From Microglena sp. YARC (taxonomy: Eukaryota; Chlorophyta; Chlorophyceae; Chlamydomonadales; Chlamydomonadaceae), in NCBI GenBank assembly GCA_022414725.1, contig CM039464.1, positions 41,858,462-41,922,461 of the forward strand: a stretch of 64,000 bases of DNA, given 5' to 3'. The first letter of the stretch is position 1, and each line of letters begins with the position of its first letter. Below are positions 51,389 through 60,300 of this stretch, piece after piece. The notes under the pieces are model-generated. The model was not told the DNA's origin and made no database searches. It saw nothing but the letters and a program-made list of their open reading frames with translations. A program made the position numbers and the translations under genes.

Positions 51389-51805
51389 AGTCACTAATAT
51401 AACATTTTCGATACCATCGAATAAATGTTTGACACATTCTGCATGTTTTTCGTCATGTATTTTTAATTGGAATTGTATATCTGAAAACTTGGGGTTTCTG
51501 AAAACAAGTGGCAATGCTTCAATCCTTCCTATTGGGTTGTTGTATAACTTGGGACGTGGACGGCGATTAGTTGGATACTTCACTGACCATTCCATGCTAA
51601 GCGCCTTGTTTCTGGTGAATCTTTCATCATTGCTAGTAATTGTTATCAAGTATTTCCAAGTGTTGCATACATCCACTCTACGTGTTGTGTACTTCGCACC
51701 CCCTTTTATTTCTTTGTTATGTTGGCGAATTCTCCGTTCCAAATTGACTGTATATCCGTTGTATGTGTTGTTCTTTTCATCACCAATTATGTATAAAAAA
51801 TTCAT
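51380..51805 (-). CDS. GIY-YIG nuclease-like protein
   Basis: 141 residues. MNFLYIIGDEKNNTYNGYTV (YII...YNGYT), then NLERRIRQHNKEIKGGAKYT and later SMEWSVKYP match the N-terminal half of the GIY-YIG nuclease fold as in SLX1-type proteins. GIY-YIG nucleases cut branched or specific DNA and are common in mobile introns and giant viruses. It overlaps the end of the replicase ORF tail to tail. A C-terminal domain is not recognised. Confidence 0.8.
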   Translation of the reverse strand: MNFLYIIGDEKNNTYNGYTVNLERRIRQHNKEIKGGAKYTTRRVDVCNTWKYLITITSNDERFTRNKALSMEWSVKYPTNRRPRPKLYNNPIGRIEALPLVFRNPKFSDIQFQLKIHDEKHAECVKHLFDGIENVILVTST

Positions 51806-51848
51806 TGCCTTATTCTATTAGCGAAAGAAAACATGGAAATATACAGTA

Positions 51849-52250
51849 TCATAAAATAAATGCAATAATTATGATGGACATATGTATAACAGAATAAGCA
51901 ATGAGTACGTTGTCACCCGACTTGTCCTTTATGGCGCAGTCACAATTGAGGCGTTTCAGTCCGGATATATACTGTATAGAAAATACATAGAATATAATCC
52001 ACCCCACAAACAGTGGTATAACTACTAACCCAGAAATGTGATTGAACCCTCCGCCGTGTAATTGTGTCATCAGCAATATCATCGTAACGAAACTTATCAT
52101 AGGAAATAATAAAAATATAACTCTGCGCCAATTTTTGGCACATGTGCATTTCGTGTCTCTCGATACATTGTAAATCCAAGACGCTATCCAAAGATACAAT
52201 ATAAATTGGATGATCATAACAGCAATAATTATTTGAAAAATTGTCATCAT
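51849..52250 (-). CDS. four-helix membrane protein with CxC motif, 133 aa
   Basis: Four hydrophobic segments with a short loop DTKCTCAKNWRRV after the first and RLNCDCAIKDKSG after the third. Paired CxC loops in a small membrane protein are a pattern I associate with conserved giant-virus membrane proteins, by recollection only. There is no known activity. The gene ends 44 bp from the GIY-YIG start. Confidence 0.6.
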   Translation of the reverse strand: MMTIFQIIIAVMIIQFILYLWIASWIYNVSRDTKCTCAKNWRRVIFLLFPMISFVTMILLMTQLHGGGFNHISGLVVIPLFVGWIIFYVFSIQYISGLKRLNCDCAIKDKSGDNVLIAYSVIHMSIIIIAFIL

Positions 52251-52295
52251 TTTAATATATTGTGATTTTTTCTAAAAAGAGTATATATAGAAATT

Positions 52296-53526
52296 ATGGA
52301 TCCAAAATATATCAACAACAGTACATATGGGTGTGTTTTTAAACCAGCTATTGGGTGTGATAAAAAGACTAATAATCGGAATATTTCAAAGTTGTTTTCA
52401 AGTAAGACAGCAATGTATGGCGAAAAGAGTGAGCATGAAAAAATAAATAATGACATAGACCCAACAAATATTTTCACTCTAAAAATGATAGATCAATGTG
52501 ACATTCAGACAAATAAATTTCCACAAAGTGAAATAAGCAAGTGTAAGAATTTCAGTAAAAATAACCAAGATACCCCTAATAATCTACATCAGCTCATTTA
52601 CGAATATGGTGGGTATGACCTGAGTTCAGCCGCCACCATGTTTGATTTCAAGAGCATTTTTTTTGCGTCTAAGTCTGTTTTTAAAGGGTTGGTCATTATG
52701 TCAAAAAAAAAGTATTGTCATATAGATATAAAACCTGGCAACATTGTTTATAACACTAAAAATAACAAGGTAGCTTTGATAGATTTCGGATTATCAAGAA
52801 GTACCAAAAACTTATACGACAATGAAAACCTGTTCATTTTTAGGCACCCATATGCATATTACCCACCCGAATTTGTAATGATGACTGATTTACTACGAAA
52901 AAGGATCGGATTATGTACGCGATAATTTGCAAAAAGGAAAAATCGACGTGTTGAATATTAAGAAGTTTGTACAGTATTCCCAAAACGTTATTGACCTCGA
53001 AACGAATAATATAGAATTCGATATTTTGTTGAGATCATTCAAATCACCGTGTATGTCCGAAATGATCGATTTTTTCAGTCACATTTTTTATAGATCTAAT
53101 ATCGAAATCGATATGTATGCATTTACGAACCGTATAGATGTATATATGCTCGGAGCCACTTTAATGGAAGTTCTTTCTGTGAGTATTAAAAATAATAAAA
53201 CACAAATCAATAATGAAAATATACGTTTTTACATTGACTTCATTAAACTCGTACACAATATGATGCATATATCCCCTGCCAAACGCTTTACGCCTCAACA
53301 GGCATTAAATGAGTACAGGCGCATAAGTGAATCATTTAAGACCGACTCGTTCAATGTATCATCTCATAAACACGTATCTCGAAGGTCGAATTCTAACAGC
53401 AGAAAACGCTACAGTAAGAATAAATCCAACAGTAAGAATAAATCCAACAGTAATAATAAATCCAACAGTAAGAATAAATCCAACAGTAATAATAAATCCA
53501 ACAGTAAGAAAAGATTTAGGGTTTAG
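52296..53526 (+). pseudogene. serine/threonine protein kinase, one frameshift
   Basis: The glycine-rich-loop-like NNSTYGCVFKP, the catalytic loop HIDIKPGNIVYN, LIDFGLS (DFG) and YYPPEFVM are in 52296-52925. The C-lobe (DVYMLGATLMEVL; SPAKRFTPQQAL) is in another frame, 52927-53526. The shift occurs near a gaaaaagg run at about 52899. The catalytic residues are present, so the protein was functional before the break. The C terminus carries a KNKSNS repeat tail. The family resembles viral kinases of large DNA viruses. Confidence 0.85.
53416..53505 (+). repeat. 18-bp tandem repeats at the kinase 3' end
   Basis: About five units of aa(g/t)aataaatccaacagt encode repeated KNKSNS/NNKSNS in the C-terminal tail of the kinase. 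The units differ at one base (g or t), alternating in part. Confidence 0.85.
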
Positions 53527-53642
53527 GTTCGAATAGGAGGGGGTAATGAGTTCGTCGAATTCAATTACGAGTCTTGGCTAGTAAGAAAACTAGAAGAAAA
53601 TGTAAACAGAAAAAACAAAATCTATTTGAATAGTTAGATTAT

Positions 53643-55076
53643 ATGGATGTTTTTTTTCAAAACAACCCCAGTTACGCTGTTCTTGACATCAAGAAATTAT
53701 ATCCTATCATTAGCAGAGAAATACCTAATATAAGCATCCGACATCTAAAAGACTATCTAGATAAGCGGAACAATGTATATGGGTATAAATTGCAACCCAA
53801 AAAATTCTTGCGCATTGCTTCCATGAGTTATACGTGGCAAGTAGATATCATGTTCCACAAACGTGGTGGAAGAATGTTCATATATTTTGTTGGCATTGAA
53901 ATCAATTCGAGATTAGGTTATATAAAACGTATATCGAATAACACGTCAGATAATTTAAAAGAGTGTTTGAAAATACTAATGGAATTGAAGCAACCAGTAT
54001 ATAAATTCATCGGGGATGACGAGTTCAATAACAATACATTGTTAAACTTATGCTTTGAGAAGCACGTGAAATTATACACGTTTGTTGCTAAGGATATGCA
54101 TAGATACCCAGGCAATAAATTGGCATATGTTGACAGATTCATCAGGACATTGAGGTGGTACAATATAAAAATTAACAAGCCAAATACCGATAATTTTACT
54201 GCAATAGTCGAAATGTATAACAATTCACCACATTCTTCGTTGAAGGATTACTACATACAAGATGAAGATATAGTACGCACATCATTGTCGCCAAACGACG
54301 TTGTCGATGACAGGAGTCTATTGATGGAAAGACACACAGACAACCTAAGTTTTAATAACCGTTTGCATAAAAAGATGTTTTCTAATTTTGCAATAGGAGA
54401 TACTGTCCGTTATTTAATACCTCGCGACGAAGATAGGAAAATCAGACCAAAACAAAAATCGATGCTAAGCCAAGACATATTCAAAATAATAGATATCAAA
54501 AAAACAGGGTTTATTCTACAAAACGTTATTACCGGTGACATTCTGAAGAAACAGTACAATGCTACTCGGAATCATTCATTATTCAAACCATATGAAGTCA
54601 GGAAGGTTAAAATATACGATACAGGAGATAGTACTGGTCCTCCTCAGTCTCCATCCGTTGACGATAACCCAGACGGTATTACTGGTCCTCATCGGTCCCC
54701 ATCTGTTGATGACATCCCAGGACCTAGTAATTACAATATTGATACCGATCCTCCTCCTAACCGAGTCGAGCGTCAACACGTCATAAGACAAACTGATCAT
54801 ACACAGGAGGGTATAAGTGCCATGGCAGAGATTGGATTGGGTAATTACTTGTATGTCAATATTTACAAGCTAAACGAGACCGGACAACTAATACCAAAAA
54901 AATACAAAATACTAAGAGTTGTTCCCACTGGTGAAGATAATGAAAACAATGATATAATTCCTGTTATACTTGAAATAAAAATTAACACGCTAACTGTATT
55001 ATTTAAGTTGAATGCTGAAAAATATAGAAAATCCGTTAAAGATGGATGGAACCTGACAAACATATTTGCAAAGTAA
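53643..55076 (+). CDS. rve-type (retroviral-like) integrase, polinton style
   Basis: 477 residues, intact. The integrase core has D68 in TWQVDIMF, D125 in KFIGDDEFN, and an acidic residue at 164 in AYVDRFIRTLR. The 38-residue spacing between the second and third acidic residues fits a DDE integrase. The last position is D and not the usual E, so the catalytic triad would be D-D-D or the third residue may be displaced. A Pro-rich linker with two imperfect repeats (SPSVDDxP) follows, then a C-terminal domain. In polintons and giant viruses such integrases insert element DNA. Confidence 0.82.
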   Translation: MDVFFQNNPSYAVLDIKKLYPIISREIPNISIRHLKDYLDKRNNVYGYKLQPKKFLRIASMSYTWQVDIMFHKRGGRMFIYFVGIEINSRLGYIKRISNNTSDNLKECLKILMELKQPVYKFIGDDEFNNNTLLNLCFEKHVKLYTFVAKDMHRYPGNKLAYVDRFIRTLRWYNIKINKPNTDNFTAIVEMYNNSPHSSLKDYYIQDEDIVRTSLSPNDVVDDRSLLMERHTDNLSFNNRLHKKMFSNFAIGDTVRYLIPRDEDRKIRPKQKSMLSQDIFKIIDIKKTGFILQNVITGDILKKQYNATRNHSLFKPYEVRKVKIYDTGDSTGPPQSPSVDDNPDGITGPHRSPSVDDIPGPSNYNIDTDPPPNRVERQHVIRQTDHTQEGISAMAEIGLGNYLYVNIYKLNETGQLIPKKYKILRVVPTGEDNENNDIIPVILEIKINTLTVLFKLNAEKYRKSVKDGWNLTNIFAK

Positions 55077-55084
55077 TGATGATA

Positions 55085-55417
55085 CTAATCACAGGTGTAG
55101 AATACTTTTCCAATACCGGCTAAAATTATAGCTTTTTGGCAATCTGCGCATGGTTTGGACATCCTAAAACTGTCTGGATCTGTATTTGATATTCTGAAAA
55201 CAAACATTGTACATTCTTTTAACCACCATTTGGGCATATTTTTTAATCCTATCAGAGCAACAACCTCTGCGTGTAAGGAATACTTATGACAAAACGTCTC
55301 CATGGGATAGTTATACCCCTCACTTATGATCTTTCCTTTCCTAAGAATCAAGCATGAATGCTTTTGACTCATATTGCTCTTGTTGGCCAATACCCGTGCT
55401 CTATCATGTATGTCCAT
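55085..55417 (-). CDS. cytidine/deoxycytidylate deaminase family protein
   Basis: The frame opens at 55453; MDIHDRARVLANKSNM at 55417 is preferred (110 residues), since the extra residues overlap the upstream gene. LHAEVVAL (HAE) and SKPCADCQKAI (PCxxC) give the zinc site. Family members deaminate cytidine, dCMP or bases in tRNA. With dUTPase and RNR in the same virus, a dCMP deaminase feeding dUMP for thymidylate is the likely role, but substrate cannot be read from the motif. The gene is near the lower size limit of the fold. Confidence 0.8.
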   Translation of the reverse strand: MDIHDRARVLANKSNMSQKHSCLILRKGKIISEGYNYPMETFCHKYSLHAEVVALIGLKNMPKWWLKECTMFVFRISNTDPDSFRMSKPCADCQKAIILAGIGKVFYTCD

Positions 55418-55428
55418 GCTGCTATGTC

Positions 55429-56157
55429 CTACAAGGAGACTGATATAATGCATGAAATATATATATTCTCTTTTAATTTTTTTTCATGGCATAATCCACC
55501 CCATGTAAAAGATAATACACTGTTCTTTTTAAACAACATTGTAATCATGTTGTCATCTTGTGTAAGCGTGTTTATATCCCTTTCTGTATGGTTAACCACC
55601 AGGACCCGTGTATCGTCAGGTAAATTATTAATATGTATGACCCCAAATACGGGTTCCACGCCGTTATAAATAATACGTCCTTTGTCATTCATGTACAATA
55701 TGTTTTCGTTGTGAAATGACGACACCTCGTGAGAAAACCTAACACGTTCTCCTTGTATATAGGGTGAAATGGGAACATGTAAAAATAATTGTTTCTTGTT
55801 ATTCATTTTTACTTTTTGGCTCCATTCGTAAATACCTGGCCATTCATTTTCGTACAATCTTATGTTATTTTTAACTTTGTCAACTAACTGTAGAACACTA
55901 CCATATTTATTTTCTATATGGTTGAAAGTGAGTTTGTTGGCCTTATTTATATCCACGATATGCACAAGCTTCGTATTGGCATTGGCTATATCATATGGTT
56001 CGAATATCTTGTCGAACAAATACAGAATCTCATCATTTTTCGCGGATCGTGTATTTTCTAATAATACGTTTTGATACAGTTGGTCCATAAACCCCATCAT
56101 TTCGGTTGGACACTTGAGACACTTTTCGCACTCGTTCAAAATATTTGCTTTGTTCAT
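55429..56157 (-). CDS. hypothetical protein, 242 aa
   Basis: Intact. The N terminus has CEKCLKCPTEMMGFMDQLYQ with a possible metal-binding cysteine pair; the rest has no known motif. The same strand and close overlap with the deaminase suggest co-expression. Confidence 0.55.
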   Translation of the reverse strand: MNKANILNECEKCLKCPTEMMGFMDQLYQNVLLENTRSAKNDEILYLFDKIFEPYDIANANTKLVHIVDINKANKLTFNHIENKYGSVLQLVDKVKNNIRLYENEWPGIYEWSQKVKMNNKKQLFLHVPISPYIQGERVRFSHEVSSFHNENILYMNDKGRIIYNGVEPVFGVIHINNLPDDTRVLVVNHTERDINTLTQDDNMITMLFKKNSVLSFTWGGLCHEKKLKENIYISCIISVSL

Positions 56158-56272
56158 TGTATATTATAAAAATACTATTGATCATTGTTCAACCGCTAAA
56201 TTTATCCTTAAACCATATTTACAGTCTAGACTAAACACATATAAGAAGACATAATGTAGTAGTTTTTCAGTA

Positions 56273-57292
56273 ATGATTCACGCCATCATCCACAACATGA
56301 TAGACATTGTGTCAACAAAGAAGACGGTCATAAAATTGAACGCCAGCGACAAGAAAAACGTGGACATAGTCATTGCGTGTTACGACAAATCCAAGTCCCC
56401 TCTCAAAGCAATAGTCGCTGCTGGTATATCCAAGATAGCATTCCCCGAGTGGGACATTAGGGAACACCAAATGCAGATCGGGGGGGTGCATAGCCTCAGG
56501 TCTGTGGATACTCGTTACATCTCTAGTGAGATCTATAAACTAGGATTATATGATACCCCGACATCATTTGCTATGACCAGATCATTCGAAAAGGCAGAAT
56601 GTTATGATATGAAATATTCCGGGAAGATTTCTCCAACCAAGGTAAAACAGCCGTTCTTGAAAACAATCCAGATGATCAATTCCACGAAAATAAAAAACAA
56701 AAACATTTTGTTGTACATTTTCGAGTGGTTGATAGAAAATAAGGCTAAATTAGATGCCATGAAATCAATCAAGATATCACCGTGTTCAGAAATTACCTTA
56801 GAGAGTGTATATAATACTATCGAACACCTGTTGTCGCTGGGGTCAGGATCTTCAGTCGTCCCTGTGATTATTACACATGCGTGCTGTACACTAGTTTTTC
56901 GTGACATTTTTATTAAACCATTGAAATATCACTCTGCCACTGACAAAGGCACTCATTCGCTAGGAGATATAGAGGGGTTATACATGAAACACCCCAAATT
57001 AGCGATTGAAATAAAATACAATATGGCTATCACAGAAACAATTATACTTTCGTTCGACCAAAAATCAAGGAATGTCCCCATGAGACTTGTTCTGACAACG
57101 AAAAACATTGCATTACAGATTCATTGCAACAATATATTGGTTGGAAGCGTAAAGGAGTTCTGCATTTGGAAGCTCCAAGATATGTTTCAGCAAGACAACA
57201 AAGTGTACACAAAGTTCATTAGGTTGTTGAGGACTAATTTGATAAATTCTTCTGATCTGAGCACCACTATTAAGTCTGTGATAAAATTGTAA
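56273..57292 (+). CDS. type II restriction endonuclease candidate (SacI-like PD-(D/E)XK)
   Basis: 339 residues, intact. The stretch YHSATDKGTHSLGDIEGLYM followed by KLAIEIKYNM gives the pattern H-S-A/T-T...GDIE...IE-x-K, which I associate with SacI-family type II restriction endonucleases; the acidic D and the E-x-K would be the metal-binding core. No DNA methyltransferase gene is seen in the window, although restriction enzymes without a near partner are known in chlorella viruses. Function could be host-DNA degradation, DNA repair, or selfish. Cleavage specificity is not inferable. Confidence 0.55.
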   Translation: MIHAIIHNMIDIVSTKKTVIKLNASDKKNVDIVIACYDKSKSPLKAIVAAGISKIAFPEWDIREHQMQIGGVHSLRSVDTRYISSEIYKLGLYDTPTSFAMTRSFEKAECYDMKYSGKISPTKVKQPFLKTIQMINSTKIKNKNILLYIFEWLIENKAKLDAMKSIKISPCSEITLESVYNTIEHLLSLGSGSSVVPVIITHACCTLVFRDIFIKPLKYHSATDKGTHSLGDIEGLYMKHPKLAIEIKYNMAITETIILSFDQKSRNVPMRLVLTTKNIALQIHCNNILVGSVKEFCIWKLQDMFQQDNKVYTKFIRLLRTNLINSSDLSTTIKSVIKL

Positions 57293-57303
57293 TCATTAAT
57301 TTA

Positions 57304-60300
57304 ATGGACACATTGATAAAAAATTCACCCCCTGTGATGGCGTATCCATTAGGTCATATTTATATAACAGATGACACATACATATGTAATTTATATTTTC
57401 AAGATGTTGATTATTATAATATAACACAAAACCCGTTCTCCAATGCACGTATTTTCAATAACAAGATTTTGATAAAGGGTGATAACAGAGACACGACATA
57501 CAATGTAACCGTACAGGCTGTGAACCAATACGGGCATTCCAGTACCACGATGATAGTTTCTGAAGGGGCTATGTTTCCAAGTATCTTAAAGGAGTTTGAG
57601 ACTAAAAAGCTCCTCGAGAATAACACGGTATCCTACAAATTAGACGAGTATTTTGAATATGCTAAATATTTCCGTGTTGTCAGCGACCCTTTCAATAGCG
57701 CTATCATAGACTCTAGAAACTATCTGAACATAGCAGGCAATTATAGAGACGTTTCATATGTTGTTGTTGTCGAGGCATCTAACTCTAAAGGAACTGTAGT
57801 TTTGAATATCTATGTGTCCGAAGACGTACTACCACCCGGAATGGCAAAGCCATTTATTGGCGTGCTTGACGGTGAACAAGAATACGTGTATCTATTATCC
57901 GATTATGTGAAAAATGCATCTGATTATTCTATATTAGTAAACAGTCCTCACCTTAACACCACCATTGCGGATGGTAATAAATTGGTGGTTGTATCAGCAT
58001 CTAGAAACTCTGAGTATACCGTTGTCATCAACGCTAGTAATGTAAATCATAAGGGCGAAGTTCGTGTGTTGAAGTTGAATATTATACTAAGAGAGAATAT
58101 AGAAAAACCCAAAGTCATAAAAGAGTTTGAAAATACAACACTGACAAAAGGAGAGGTTATATACGACCTAGAAGAATATTTCATTGGAAACAATATTTCC
58201 TTCAAGTGCACAGATCCTAAGTCGAATACTCGCATATCTGGTAACAATCTTCATATCATCGCAAACTATCGCAACACAGAATATACTATTTATATAACTG
58301 CTTCTAATACAAACTTTTTGAACGATGTAAACACTGTTACAACGGCATTAAACATTATTGAGGACATTCTTCCTCCTTTTTCAAAAATGATGATTGAAGA
58401 ACGCATATACATGAGCAACGAGTCCATAGATTTCAACATGTTCCAATACTTCGGAGGGGAATCAATCTTCTTTGAATGCGCAACACATGTCATTCAAAAC
58501 GGGATCCTACGCATTCAAGCACAATACCGCAATACAGAATACGATATTATTGTCACAGCAAGAAACACTGGGTCTATTAGTAGCGTATTGACCATACCCA
58601 TTTCAGAGGACATATTGCCATGTACATTTGTAAAAACTTGGGGTGATACACCTATCACTATTTTGAATCCATCTCTCGAATATGACCTTGCCCATTATAT
58701 TCAAGGAGAACATGTCGTGTATACAGTTACAAATAATCCATACTCTAACGCTAACATCTTAAATAGAATTCTGAGAATATATGGAAATTATAGAAACACT
58801 AGCTATGAAGTTGTTATACGTGCATCCAATACGAATTATATGGGTTATGTGTATACGGTTGAAACTGTTATAAAAGTATCAGAGTTGATACGTAAACCAT
58901 ATGCGAAACTCGAGTTCGAAAAAATAAGATTATATGGTGTCATAGATGTTGAATATGATTTGGAAGATTATTTCAGCGGAGATTCATTACAATATTCGTG
59001 TACGCAACCTGGTATTATATTAGGCAATAAAAAATTATTGTTACGCCCAGATTATAGGGATGATGAATACTTTGTCATTATTAATGCTGAAAATGAAGAT
59101 TATTTAGGCAACACATATAGAGCTAATTCTTTCGTGATAGTTATTGAATCAAGGAGACCACCCAGTCTATTGAGGGGTGGTCTTGAAGATTTAGGTACAA
59201 TTCAAATGACTAACAATGTTATACACATACTTTTGTCTGATTATTTCCAGGATGTTGACACATATACTATGGATGTTAATATAACGCGAGGTGGTTCATT
59301 TGGTAAACACGGTGCATTAATTTTCTATGTCATATTGACTGTGGATGCAGATCACAGAAATACACAGTATTCTATAAAAATCACCGGTTCGAATGTGGAT
59401 GCAATTACAGGTTCGCAAAACTCCATCACGTCCGTTTTTAATATATTTGAGGTTCTTGAAAAACCTAGGGTTTTGGTAGTTAACCGTCTCCCAATTGTTT
59501 TGTCTAATGATACATTTGTCTATAACTTGTCTAATATGGTCGTAGGTACGGAATTACAATATTCTATATCCGCACAGTATAATAATGTTATTTTAGACAA
59601 CAACAACATATTGACCATACAAGGAAATTATAGGGGGGTCGTATATATTGTGGAAATTCGTGTACAAAATACAAATATTTTGGGGGGGATAAATTATGTT
59701 TCATTACAATTTAATGTAACCGAAACTAGAGAACCCCCGTATGTTTACAACTTCTTGAATCCTTATTTACATTTTATAGACTCTTTAGGTAAAAACATAG
59801 GTTTTGCTGGAAATACATACGATGCAATATTTGACAACAATGTATCGTACGTTGTGGGTAATGAGTTATCCTTTCATGGAGGAGTATGTATTGTTTTGGT
59901 CGGTTTATTAGATAAAACAATCAAACTTGGTACTACGATTATTATATCGGAACGATCCGTTACAATAAATGGGACGACTTTCGGTTTACCAACATCTGTC
60001 ACTCGTGCATATAACTTTGATTTTGCAAACCAAAAGCTTTCATTTTATTCGGATGGTCGTGATATGCAAAACATATCATTTAATAGCACTATAATACCGT
60101 TTAATGAAATAGTGTTTGGAAATCAGTTTGGAACTATTTTGATTTTCAATGAAAGTTTACAAAATGTAGATTCTATAATGAGATATTTCGATTCTTCATA
60201 TGATACGATAACAGAAGCTACATATACTATAGAAATTCATAAAGATAATGTGATCACATTGGATATATCTAAATATTTTACCCCAGAATATGATGATTTG

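Larger units (their letters stand above)
47374..55076 (+). mobile_element. candidate integrated element (PolB-like/helicase replicase plus rve integrase)
   Basis: Within 8 kb lie a broken replicase with polymerase-like, SF1-helicase and HNH-like parts, a GIY-YIG nuclease and a retroviral-type integrase. A DNA polymerase plus rve integrase is the hallmark of polinton/Maverick-type self-synthesising elements. No capsid or packaging ATPase is seen. A kinase and a membrane-protein gene between them look viral, so this may be two insertions or one element later interrupted. I found no terminal inverted repeats by eye. The borders given are those of the first and last relevant ORFs and not true ends. 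Confidence 0.35.
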
